From: a virus
Reading direction: 5' to 3' (one strand)
Virus record (IMG/VR): IMGVR_UViG_3300032053_000016
Location: 1-64,000 of that record
DNA length: 64,000 nt
The notes under the pieces are model-generated. The model was given only the letters and a program-made list of their open reading frames with translations. It did not search any database and was not told the origin of the DNA. Below, piece after piece: positions 13,467-20,420 of the stretch (the stretch's first letter is position 1; the number at the start of each line of letters is the position of its first letter). The position numbers and the translations under genes are program-made.

Positions 13467-14236
13467 TCATCCTCCGTCGCGAGCAGACTCTCAACGTACT
13501 CACGCTTCTCGCCGAACATCGGGATGTCGGTGTCGACCTTCCACCCTTGACGTTCGCCAGAGAGCGGGCAGTAGTTCTTCTTGACGCAGCGACCTTTACG
13601 GATCGTTGGCGTCAGATTCTCCCAGGGTTGACCGGCGTCACGGCACATGTCCTTCATCGTCGAGACGTTCTTACCCTCGCACTGCTTGTGTGAGAAGAGC
13701 GAACGCGCGTGCATCTGAACGCTGTTGCGCACGGCGTCTTGCTGGCGCCAAATGAAGTAATTCGTGACTTCACCCTCGGGGATGATGAACGCGCGAGCGT
13801 CGAAGTAGGCCGGCTCGATGTCCTCGACGCCGACGTGCGCCCGCTCGTCACCTGTTTTAAACAGACGCCACGACTTGGCGGTGAACGTTGACGAAGCAAT
13901 GGCGGCTGCGACTGACACGATCTTCTGCAGCTGATTATCGTACCACGGCTGCGTGTCGAACGTTTTGTAACTGTGAACGAGGACGGACACCTCATCAGAC
14001 TGAGAGTAGGCAAGCTCCGCACCCTGGATGTTATGACACAGCGCCATTGCGACGCCCTCCATGATGGAGATGAAGTCTCGATTGAACGGCTTGTCAGGCA
14101 GGTGTTTCGTGTACTTGCTGAAAGCCTTTCCATCCACGCGGATGATGAGTGGCATGCGGCGCGGGAACTCGGCCCGCGCGGCCTCTTCGTATCGCTTCAT
14201 CCGTGATGCCAACGAGCTGCGTTCATGGTCTGACAT
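13463..14236 (-). CDS. Thg1-like 3'-5' RNA polymerase (tRNA-His guanylyltransferase family)
   Basis: The protein has 257 residues from ATG 14236. Thg1 and Thg1-like proteins add nucleotides to the 5' end of tRNAs in the 3'-5' direction; the bacterial and phage forms repair truncated 5' ends. RVDGKAF (Asp35) and YSQSDEVSV (Asp81, Glu82) supply the metal-binding carboxylates. The start overlaps the end of an HNH homing-endonuclease gene by 14 nt and has a GGGGA ribosome-binding-like stretch. In-frame sequence upstream lies within the HNH gene and is not expected to be coding. Confidence 0.9.
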   Translation of the reverse strand: MSDHERSSLASRMKRYEEAARAEFPRRMPLIIRVDGKAFSKYTKHLPDKPFNRDFISIMEGVAMALCHNIQGAELAYSQSDEVSVLVHSYKTFDTQPWYDNQLQKIVSVAAAIASSTFTAKSWRLFKTGDERAHVGVEDIEPAYFDARAFIIPEGEVTNYFIWRQQDAVRNSVQMHARSLFSHKQCEGKNVSTMKDMCRDAGQPWENLTPTIRKGRCVKKNYCPLSGERQGWKVDTDIPMFGEKREYVESLLATEDE

Positions 14237-14879
14237 GGCTTCCCCAATTCTCGTGTGCTTGTTTGTGACACGTTCGACAGAGCGTGATCCCATTTCGAAG
14301 TTCGACATCCACAATGTCTGGATGCGCGATGACGAACTCAAGCTTCTCTTCTTCATCACGAAAAGTGAGACCGTTCACGATCCGCTTGATGATCTTGACC
14401 ACTGATTCGATGTGATGTGCGTCGAGCTTTTCGCGCGAAGGACATTTCTGACATGTCGATTTGTCACGCTCGAACACTCGAGCGTACCATCCGACACGCG
14501 TTGACAACAGACGTTTGACACGCTTCGTGAACGAAGCCTTCCCGCCTTTCCAAGCGGTTGCATTACAGCCAGTCTTACCAACTCGAGCCGACGACATCAA
14601 GCGCTTGGTTTCGGTTGTGTGCTTGCGGCCGTACATCCCGTTCTTCTCGTCGTTGATGTCGAGCTTTTTTCGTGACTCCTTGTGAGCTTCTGATGCTCGC
14701 ATCTTTTCGCTCAAAACAGCGCGTCGAATGGGGTCGGCCCACATCGTTTTGTACCTTTCGGAGGTGCACGCGCGACAACGGTAGAACCCGTTTCTCTTCA
14801 CTGTTTTGCTGTAGGAGTCGCTCCATATGACATTCACGGTTTCGCAGAAAGAACACTTGGCTTCAAGTTTTGAGCGCAT
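14223..14879 (-). CDS. HNH homing endonuclease (NUMOD3 type)
   Basis: The protein has 218 residues. An N-terminal zinc module has CSFC (9-12) and CRAC; the middle carries NGMYGRKHTTETKRLMS, a NUMOD3-like DNA-recognition segment. The C-terminal HNH part has CQKC...LDAHHIE and GITLCRTCHKQAH. Such enzymes cut intron-less or intergenic targets and spread themselves. It sits directly upstream of, and overlaps, the Thg1-like gene, so it has inserted at that gene's 5' edge. Confidence 0.9.
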   Translation of the reverse strand: MRSKLEAKCSFCETVNVIWSDSYSKTVKRNGFYRCRACTSERYKTMWADPIRRAVLSEKMRASEAHKESRKKLDINDEKNGMYGRKHTTETKRLMSSARVGKTGCNATAWKGGKASFTKRVKRLLSTRVGWYARVFERDKSTCQKCPSREKLDAHHIESVVKIIKRIVNGLTFRDEEEKLEFVIAHPDIVDVELRNGITLCRTCHKQAHENWGSHVRP

Positions 14880-14906
14880 GTCTTACATAGGACATGTCAG
14901 TCCGAA

Positions 14907-15158
14907 TCAATTGTCTTGTGTCCTCACGTCACATTCGCCATCTGCAGCGTCGTACAAATCCCAAGTACAAAGGTCGTCCAGTGCAACGACGGGCCCACCA
15001 TCCTGAACAGCAGGCTCAGAGTAAGGCGGTGTACCTTCCGAAATGACGATGACGACGCGTGCGGAATCGTCGTGATACGCTGACGAGTTCGTCCCGATTT
15101 CATCGGACAACGAACCGCACGCGACAAGCATGAGCGAAACCAACACGAAAAGTTTCAT
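14907..15158 (-). CDS. Small putative lipoprotein
   Basis: The protein has 83 residues. The N-terminus KLFVLVSLMLVACGS is a lipoprotein signal peptide with lipobox LVAC and lipidated Cys14. The mature part is acidic, with four further regions lacking recognisable motifs. TACGGT lies 6 nt before ATG 15158. Phage lipoproteins often act in superinfection exclusion or lysis, but nothing here proves a role. Confidence 0.72.
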   Translation of the reverse strand: MKLFVLVSLMLVACGSLSDEIGTNSSAYHDDSARVVIVISEGTPPYSEPAVQDGGPVVALDDLCTWDLYDAADGECDVRTQDN

Positions 15159-15164
15159 TCGCTC

Positions 15165-15170
15165 ACCGTA
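15165..15170 (-). promoter_or_regulatory. Leaderless-type -10 element TACGGT
   Basis: TACGGT, 6 nt, ATG 15158 of the lipoprotein gene. Confidence 0.6.
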
Positions 15171-15197
15171 GCCGACGCGAGCCCGGAACAGAGCTCT

Positions 15198-15440
15198 TCA
15201 GGCGATCCTTCTGCCAACCCACGCGTCATCCCAGCCGGCCTCGACCCTGGCGAACTGCGTCTCGAATTGCTCAAACTCCCAAGCCGGGTCAGCGAGGCGT
15301 TCGAGCGGACGTAGCACCCATCACACGGGGCCTTGACGCTGCGCCGACCCCCAATCTTTTCGCCCGAGAACGACGCATGGCTCGAAGTCGGCGATGATGC
15401 TTCTGCGTCTCGCCCACCACACTTGACCGACGCGACTCAC
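15198..15440 (-). pseudogene. GxVW-family gene interrupted by an in-frame TGA
   Basis: The frame starts at GTG 15440 (GTGA overlap with the upstream stop) with SRVGQVWW, then EPCVVLGR. TGA at 15321-15323 interrupts it after 39 codons. The same frame continues for 40 more codons, WVLRPLERLADPAWEF..., and ends GRRIA, the normal family ending, at TGA 15198. The full length (80 codons) is typical. It is either a nonsense-mutated copy, a sequencing error or a readthrough case; TGA is an ordinary stop elsewhere in the window. Confidence 0.65.
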
Positions 15441-15625
15441 GTCAATCTCACATGAAGCGGATTTGCGAACCAACTTCTCGGAACGTGAGTGACAACACCT
15501 TGCTTGTTTGAACCGAACAAGATCAACAATTTGTTGATTTTGCCTACCTCAAGCACGAGGTAGATCCACGCGTGTGGATCATCGTGGTCTATTTTCTCTT
15601 CCCACACCGAGCCGACAGACGTCAT
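15437..15625 (-). CDS. GxVW-family small protein
   Basis: The protein has 62 residues from ATG 15625 (ATGA). TSVGSVWEEK is followed by WIYLVLEVG and LLILFGSN, ending VRLT. Function unknown. Confidence 0.75.
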   Translation of the reverse strand: MTSVGSVWEEKIDHDDPHAWIYLVLEVGKINKLLILFGSNKQGVVTHVPRSWFANPLHVRLT

Positions 15626-16161
15626 TTAGCTGGCGGGAGGTTCGTCAGGAAGGTGAGCTTGTCGAAGTAGGCCGCCGGCCGGTAAGGGCAGCTCCCCTTC
15701 TGGCTCAAGGCTTCGCATGTGAGGAAGAAGTCACCGTTGTGCTCCTTCGGCACGATCGGTTTGCCGCAGAGGCAACCCCTGTCGACTCGCTTCTGCAGCG
15801 ACTCCTCCGATGGATGCTTGATGGAGACACGTACCCAGCCATGTGGAGACTTGTTGGGCTTCGGCCAGAAGTGGCTCGTCTCGTACAGCGTGGCGAGCTC
15901 AAGCACAGGGACAACGTCGAGCCCGTAGATCGCGAGCTCCAACATGGCGCTGTCCGGCTTCGGGGCCGGATCGTTGGATGTCTTCGCGTTCGGAGGTGGA
16001 GGGATCAGGCCGTCGTTACTCCCGATCGTTGCGCGAGTCCCGAGGTTGTCAAGCGAGTTGAGCACGTCGCCGAGGAGTTGGTTGTTCTCGCGAGTGAGCT
16101 CGTTCTGTTCCTCGAGGAGCTCTACGATCCGTGTGAAACCGATTGATTCCTTACCAGTCAT
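15622..16161 (-). CDS. Hypothetical protein with coiled-coil N-terminus and Cys motif
   Basis: The protein has 179 residues from ATG 16161, chosen because TATGAT lies 7 nt upstream; ATG 16173 is an alternative. Residues 10-40 are a coiled coil (VELLEEQNELTRENNQLL), followed by a Pro-rich linker. The C-terminal part has CLCGKP and later C residues (CEALSQKGSCPY), resembling a topoisomerase-type zinc ribbon with GF-like processing. Its start codon shares the palindrome CATG with the divergent methyltransferase gene. Confidence 0.65.
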   Translation of the reverse strand: MTGKESIGFTRIVELLEEQNELTRENNQLLGDVLNSLDNLGTRATIGSNDGLIPPPPNAKTSNDPAPKPDSAMLELAIYGLDVVPVLELATLYETSHFWPKPNKSPHGWVRVSIKHPSEESLQKRVDRGCLCGKPIVPKEHNGDFFLTCEALSQKGSCPYRPAAYFDKLTFLTNLPPAK

Positions 16162-17026
16162 GACACACATCATAAAGCTCTCAGAACAACTACTGATCTC
16201 CGAAGGTCAGTCGTACGTTGCGCACGTCCCGTACGACGAGTTGCTCGCAGCGTTGCCTGACGAGAGCGTTGACGCGATCTACGCTGATCCACCGTTCAAC
16301 ACCGGCGTGTTGAGAGCAGATCCACGCGACTCATCATCCTTCTACCAGGATGACATGCCGAGAAACGACTGGCTGTCGTTCATCCATGACTTAGCCGTTG
16401 GGTGCCAACGCGTCTTGAAACCGCATGGGTCAATGTACCTTCACCTCGACTGGCGAGGCGTTCACGAGGCGAAGGTGTTCGCGATGGACGCAGCCTTCGG
16501 GCGTGACAACCACATCGGTGAGATCGTGTGGAGCTACAACTGGGGCGCTCGTCAAAGTGACCGTTTCTCTAGGAAACACGACACCATCCTCCACTACGCG
16601 AAGGAAGCAGGCGCACACCGTTTCGACCTCAGCAGAGTCGATCGTGTGCCCTACAAGGCTCCTGAGCTCCAGATATACCGCGCGAAACGCCTCGGCAAAG
16701 ACGACGGCGCGGAACGCATTGCAGTGGGTCAACCGGTGACTGACGTCTTCCATGACATCAACATCGTCGGGACATCGTCAAACGAACGGAGGCTCAACTC
16801 CTACCCAACCATGAAGCCAGCGAGGCTCGTCAAACGGCTGCTCGCGCCGGTTGTGATCCCTGGAAGTGTTGTTTTAGACCCTTTTTGTGGTTCTGGAGTG
16901 ATCATACAGGCAGCGAGCGAGCTACTGTGTTCGTTTGTTGCAGGCGACGCCAGCGAGAAGGCCACGAGCATCGCGAGACTTCGAGCGGATCGGTTTGAAG
17001 TGAAGTATTTCGCGGTCGAGCGTTAG
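16160..17026 (+). CDS. DNA methyltransferase, beta class (N6-adenine or N4-cytosine)
   Basis: The protein has 288 residues from ATG 16160. The catalytic motif IV is ADPPFNTG (43-46 DPPF), and the SAM-binding motif I DPFCGSG lies near the C-terminus. This order defines beta-class enzymes. It transfers a methyl group to adenine N6 or cytosine N4 in a specific site, probably protecting phage DNA from restriction. No endonuclease partner is adjacent. The start codon overlaps that of the divergent gene at CATG. Confidence 0.88.
   Translation: MTHIIKLSEQLLISEGQSYVAHVPYDELLAALPDESVDAIYADPPFNTGVLRADPRDSSSFYQDDMPRNDWLSFIHDLAVGCQRVLKPHGSMYLHLDWRGVHEAKVFAMDAAFGRDNHIGEIVWSYNWGARQSDRFSRKHDTILHYAKEAGAHRFDLSRVDRVPYKAPELQIYRAKRLGKDDGAERIAVGQPVTDVFHDINIVGTSSNERRLNSYPTMKPARLVKRLLAPVVIPGSVVLDPFCGSGVIIQAASELLCSFVAGDASEKATSIARLRADRFEVKYFAVER
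16169..16174 (-). promoter_or_regulatory. Leaderless-type -10 element TATGAT
   Basis: TATGAT, 7 nt, ATG 16161 of the leftward gene. It lies inside the methyltransferase coding start. Confidence 0.45.
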
Positions 17027-17045
17027 TGAAGTCATCAACGAAGGT

Positions 17046-17051
17046 TACGGT
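17046..17051 (+). promoter_or_regulatory. -10-like element TACGGT
   Basis: TACGGT, 6 nt, GTG 17058. That GTG opens a frame with poor coding character, so the element may instead drive the gene at 17128 and the sigma gene behind it. Confidence 0.45.
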
Positions 17052-17127
17052 AGCGAAGTGAAACACGGGGAACGCGGGGCGGACCCCCTTGACGCGGAGA
17101 ATCGCATTGAGCAACTGGAAGATCGAC

Positions 17128-17430
17128 ATGGTCACGGCCGACGAACTCTCGCTCCTGGCGGAGGAGGACATCGCGGATCGCATCGGCAAGTGCCGAAGCG
17201 AGATGGGGAAACGGATGGGCGACCCGGTGTGGCGCCAGAAGTGGGAGACCGAGCTGGCGTACTCGCAGCGCGAACTGCAGATCCGACACGCGCGTCGGCA
17301 GTCCCACAGGGAGTACGTCGATCGCGAGCGCGCGGCCGACCTCAAGTTCATGCGGGAGGAGGATTTCCTTCCGGAGTACGAGGGGAACAGGATCCCACGT
17401 TTTGTGAGGGAGATGCTCGAATGGAGTTGA
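17128..17430 (+). CDS. Hypothetical helical protein upstream of sigma factor
   Basis: The protein has 100 residues from ATG 17128, with GGAAG 7 nt upstream as a ribosome binding site. It is highly charged and helical (EEDIADRIGKCRSEM, WETELAYSQRELQIRH). Codon third positions are strongly G/C in this frame. It overlaps the sigma gene by 10 nt. Co-transcription suggests a regulatory partner, but this is not shown. Confidence 0.65.
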   Translation: MVTADELSLLAEEDIADRIGKCRSEMGKRMGDPVWRQKWETELAYSQRELQIRHARRQSHREYVDRERAADLKFMREEDFLPEYEGNRIPRFVREMLEWS

Positions 17431-18164
17431 GACGCTCCAAGGACGCCGCGTCGCGACCCTCTCGCAGGGAGAACGACACGGTCGGATGGTACCTCAACAG
17501 CATCAAGGACCACGAAGTCCTGAAGCACGAGAAGCTTGTGGAGCTCTTTCAACTCCTCGAAGGCGGCAACAAGAGCGCGTTCAACGAGATCGTCAAGCGC
17601 AACCTCAAGCTGGTCGTCGCGGTCGCTCGCGCCTACCGCGACAAGGGCGTCGACTGGGAGGATCTCCTTCAAGAGGGTAACATGGGCCTCATCCACGCGG
17701 TCGAGAAGTTCGACTGGCGGCGAGGCAACAGGTTCTCCACGTACGCCACCTGGTGGATCAGACAGCGCATCAGTCATTACCTCTCCACGCAGAGGCACAG
17801 CATTCGTGTTCCGACGCATGCGCTTCGTCTCAAGAAGCACATCGAGATCACGATGGACAAGCTTCGCAAGGAAGGCGAGCAGGAGCCGTCGTGGGAGAAG
17901 ATCGCCGAGATCGTCGGCGGCTCCGCCGACGTTGTCGAAGCGACAGTCGCGGGGTCTCGAGCAACCGTCTCGCTGTCCCAGCCGGCGACATCCTCTGAGC
18001 GTGAGTCGCTTGAAGCGCGCTTTCGAACGGATGACAGCGGATCCAACGATCCAGAGCAGCCGTTCGCTCTCAACCAGTTGAGGATGGCCATGACGGCCGC
18101 CTTGAACTCCCTTGATCCGTTGGAGCGGCGCATCGTCGAGCTACGGATCGGGAGAGCAACGTGA
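17421..18164 (+). CDS. Sigma-70-like factor lacking region 4.2
   Basis: The protein has 247 residues from ATG 17421. Region 1.2/2 is well kept: NLKLVVAVARAYRDKG (61-76), DLLQEGNMGLIHAVEKFD and FSTYATWWIRQRI (105-117), the -10-binding and melting helices. Region 3 follows (140-190). Region 4 begins (LNSLDPLERRIVELR) but stops at TGA 18162, so the -35-binding helix-turn-helix is absent. The stop is coupled to the next gene as GTGA, which argues against an assembly frameshift. It may direct transcription from -10-only promoters such as the TANNNT elements listed here. Confidence 0.88.
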   Translation: MELRRSKDAASRPSRRENDTVGWYLNSIKDHEVLKHEKLVELFQLLEGGNKSAFNEIVKRNLKLVVAVARAYRDKGVDWEDLLQEGNMGLIHAVEKFDWRRGNRFSTYATWWIRQRISHYLSTQRHSIRVPTHALRLKKHIEITMDKLRKEGEQEPSWEKIAEIVGGSADVVEATVAGSRATVSLSQPATSSERESLEARFRTDDSGSNDPEQPFALNQLRMAMTAALNSLDPLERRIVELRIGRAT

Positions 18165-18385
18165 TGTGGGCCTTTTGGCGTGGTCAAGGTTGGCGCTGCG
18201 AAGGCGGTGCCCCTTGGGTCTCTCACGCTTATGAAGGCGAAATCGCAAAGGGATCGCATTGGCAGTACGTGGACGTCCACGCTCGAAGCCTGTGCGGAGA
18301 GGTTGTCGCGCGCCAAGCGTACGAAGCTCATCGCGCGCCACATCCCGATGCTCCAGCATGCTTCAAATGCATGAGGCTTACGTGA
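18161..18385 (+). CDS. Small zinc-finger-like protein
   Basis: The protein has 74 residues from GTG 18161 (GTGA with the sigma stop; the next codon is ATG). SLCGE in the middle and ACFKCMR at the end give the spaced C...CxxC arrangement common in small phage zinc proteins. Function unknown. Confidence 0.65.
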   Translation: MMWAFWRGQGWRCEGGAPWVSHAYEGEIAKGSHWQYVDVHARSLCGEVVARQAYEAHRAPHPDAPACFKCMRLT

Positions 18386-18570
18386 CACGCAATCACGTCT
18401 TCTACGTCTACGACATGCGAACGCAGATGACGGACTTCGTCGCCTCGTTCGCTGTTCGTGGACACGCCGAGAAGTACGCGAGCGACAACTTCGACGAGCA
18501 CGGGTACGTGACCGACCGTCGTCACCACCACAAGAACCAGGTTTGGGACGGTCGAACGGAGACGAAATGA
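18382..18570 (+). CDS. Hypothetical 62-aa protein
   Basis: The protein has 62 residues from GTG 18382 (GTGA). NHVFYVYDMRT and MTDFVASFAVRGHAEKYA suggest a small alpha/beta fold; the end is His-rich (RRHHHKNQVW). Function unknown. Confidence 0.62.
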   Translation: MTRNHVFYVYDMRTQMTDFVASFAVRGHAEKYASDNFDEHGYVTDRRHHHKNQVWDGRTETK

Positions 18571-18806
18571 TGGAAAAGAAGCTTGCTTTGGTCGCGGACA
18601 TTGTGTCCAACCTGGAGAAAGAGGGTGTCACGATCACGCCAAACGCGGTGCGTGCGAAGTTGCGCACTGCCATGCTGCGTCTCGCTCACGAGTCGTGTCG
18701 TGCGATGGGCGCTGACGTTGACGAGGATGAGCTCGAACGCATCGCAGGATCGCGTGCTTTCCAGGAAGCGGTGGCCTCGCTCCTGATAGAGGAAGACGCT
18801 GCATAG
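18567..18806 (+). CDS. Hypothetical helical protein
   Basis: The protein has 79 residues from ATG 18567 (ATGA). It starts MMEKKLALVADIVSNLEKEG and has the pattern GVTITPNAVRAKL, then acidic helices. Possibly a small DNA-binding or regulator-like protein; not recognised. Confidence 0.62.
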   Translation: MMEKKLALVADIVSNLEKEGVTITPNAVRAKLRTAMLRLAHESCRAMGADVDEDELERIAGSRAFQEAVASLLIEEDAA

Positions 18807-18809
18807 CTA
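18804..18809 (+). promoter_or_regulatory. -10-like element TAGCTA
   Basis: TAGCTA, 5 nt, GTG 18815. Its TAG is the stop codon of the preceding gene. Confidence 0.4.
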
Positions 18810-18814
18810 CTTTC

Positions 18815-19186
18815 GTGGCCAAATACCAAAAGAGAACAACACTCGAATCCGTCGCCGCTCGTCGAAATCAGACGCTTGCTCAACTCGTCGCTGATTGGGG
18901 CGTGAAATCGTTGGATGATCTTGCCAAACGATGCAAACGTGAAGATGTGGCCATGCCCGCAAACTTCACGTTTGCTGTTTCTGTCACAGAGGTCAAGAAG
19001 GATGAACTGCAGGCCAAACTCCACATCACGATAGACGGTGTCGCTGAAGGGCTTTCGAAAGAAAGTGAAGAACTTCCGTTGAAGAAGGCTCGCAAGGGTA
19101 AACTTACTGCTCATGAGCCTGCTGCAAGTGACGAGCACGTCGGAGTGGATGCGGACACAGCTACTGGCTCTGAAGACCCGGCCTGA
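18815..19186 (+). CDS. Hypothetical protein with acidic C-terminal tail
   Basis: The protein has 123 residues from GTG 18815. The N-terminus is basic (AKYQKRTTLESVAARRNQT) with a short helix-turn-helix-like LAQLVADWGVKSLDDLAKRC; the last 35 residues are acidic and probably disordered. The 3' end overlaps the next frame. Function unknown. Confidence 0.6.
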   Translation: MAKYQKRTTLESVAARRNQTLAQLVADWGVKSLDDLAKRCKREDVAMPANFTFAVSVTEVKKDELQAKLHITIDGVAEGLSKESEELPLKKARKGKLTAHEPAASDEHVGVDADTATGSEDPA

Positions 19187-19523
19187 GACTGCAGCGTACG
19201 TTGTCGGCGTCATGGCTGACAAACAGCTAGGCGAGCTCGTTGGAGCCGGTTCAGTGGTCCTTGCCTACTCACGCGCTGGCTTGGACTTCGACGCGCACCG
19301 TCGGCTAGGGGACGGCGTGCTCGCCTCCGAGATCGCGTTCCGTGGTTGGCTCACCGAGCCTGAACTGTGCGTCGAGTTCGCACGTCGCAGCTACGTGACG
19401 TGCTACCGTCTGCTGGGTTGCACGTGGGAGCTCTACGGTGAGCTTGCAGACAGGCTGCCAGACATCATCCAGGCGTCCCGAGACGCGCTCAGTTGTCGAA
19501 CCAGAACACCAGGCGAGCCTTGA
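19149..19523 (+). CDS. Hypothetical protein, start uncertain
   Basis: The protein has 124 residues from ATG 19149; an ATG at 19113 would add 12 residues and increase overlap with the upstream gene. It is Ala/Leu-rich and helical with TYRLL-type aromatic patches (RRSYVTCYRLLGCTWELYG). It ends 35 nt inside the convergent gene at 19489. Function unknown. Confidence 0.55.
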   Translation: MRTQLLALKTRPETAAYVVGVMADKQLGELVGAGSVVLAYSRAGLDFDAHRRLGDGVLASEIAFRGWLTEPELCVEFARRSYVTCYRLLGCTWELYGELADRLPDIIQASRDALSCRTRTPGEP

Positions 19524-20187
19524 ACCCGCGCGCTTCTAGCGCGTGCATCATGGCGTCTAGAGCCTCAACACATGCAAGCGTCTTTGTGAAAAGCTCGTAA
19601 ACCGTGTTATCGTCAGGATCGTCGTCGTAGAGTTTCGCACAACGTTGCGCTAACTCCCTCACTTCGTTGTTGTCTAACCACGATTCACCATGCCAGTCAG
19701 GGCTAGTGATACGCAGTGGATTGCCTTCTTTGTCGCAATCCCAGATGACACACGATCCGTTCTCAACCCACTTATTCGCGATCTCACGTTTGCAAGTGTT
19801 CTCACCCCACTCGTTTTCATTTGCGTCATCTGAGAGAACATAAATGGTGAAATCGTCAACCGTCTTGTGACTGATATTCTTAGGCATTCCTTTTGGTTCA
19901 AAGGATGGTTGACCACGAGTGAGACCAGTGTCTGCGCCTTCAAGCATGATCACGTTTGCTTCATTTAGCGATAATTTTGGATCGTCAAGTCTGTTGACGC
20001 CTCGCTTCTGCAAGGCCTTTTCCAACGCGCCCGGCGACGGCCATGATGAGTAGCGTCTCACACCAGCCATCAAGGCGAATAAAGCGTAGTTTCGAACAAA
20101 GTGGTAATCACAGAGATACGACCACTCGGCGTCCTCTAACGCAGTCGCGTTCTTTGTCTCAACGTAAGCGTGGATGTCACAACCCAT
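19489..20187 (-). CDS. Conserved phage protein (MGCDIHAYVE family)
   Basis: The protein has 232 residues and starts MGCDIHAYVE, a signature I know from many phage and bacterial hypotheticals of unassigned function. Cys3 and His6 may bind a metal. TACAAT lies 7 nt before the ATG. It overlaps the 3' end of the convergent gene by 35 nt. Confidence 0.7.
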   Translation of the reverse strand: MGCDIHAYVETKNATALEDAEWSYLCDYHFVRNYALFALMAGVRRYSSWPSPGALEKALQKRGVNRLDDPKLSLNEANVIMLEGADTGLTRGQPSFEPKGMPKNISHKTVDDFTIYVLSDDANENEWGENTCKREIANKWVENGSCVIWDCDKEGNPLRITSPDWHGESWLDNNEVRELAQRCAKLYDDDPDDNTVYELFTKTLACVEALDAMMHALEARGFKARLVFWFDN

Positions 20188-20194
20188 GTCGACA

Positions 20195-20200
20195 ATTGTA
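20195..20200 (-). promoter_or_regulatory. Leaderless-type -10 element TACAAT
   Basis: TACAAT, 7 nt, ATG 20187. Confidence 0.5.
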
Positions 20201-20225
20201 ACGCTCTGAGTCGCGAAAACGACGT

Positions 20226-20414
20226 CTAGGCCACACGTTGGTAGATGCTGCTAGTCACAGTGATCGTGAACATGCTTGATGTCTCGATGCACAAAGAGAT
20301 CCAGACATTGGTGTTCTTGATCTGTTTGATCAGAATGTACGTCTGCTCCTCTGATTTCCACAGCGCGCTGTAGTGAGGGATTAACTCCCACAGTTCACCT
20401 GGTTTGTTCTTCAC
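20226..20414 (-). CDS. GxVW-family small protein
   Basis: The protein has 62 residues from GTG 20414. NKPGELWELI is followed by QTYILIKQIK, WISLCIET and the ending YQRVA. An outlying member, 7-8 kb from the main array, placed behind a putative virion gene. Confidence 0.72.
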   Translation of the reverse strand: MKNKPGELWELIPHYSALWKSEEQTYILIKQIKNTNVWISLCIETSSMFTITVTSSIYQRVA

Positions 20415-20420
20415 ATTACT

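Noticed and set aside
15321-15323. TGA read as tryptophan or selenocysteine
   Set aside because: Many genes here end in TGA inside ATGA/GTGA overlaps, so it is a normal stop. No SECIS-like hairpin was seen next to it.
17058-17420. N-terminal extension of the sigma factor by 121 residues
   Set aside because: The frame is Gly/Arg/Pro-rich and lacks codon-position bias, while the overlapping frame from 17128 has a good one.
18165-18374. Continuation of the sigma frame after its stop, with a stretch (TLEACAERLSRAKRTKLIARH) that resembles region 4.2
   Set aside because: The same DNA is better explained by the coupled zinc-protein gene at 18161-18385, and the helix-turn-helix match is weak.
19489-19523. 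Frameshift joining the overlapping convergent genes
   Set aside because: They are on opposite strands, both with intact frames; a simple tail-to-tail overlap is sufficient.
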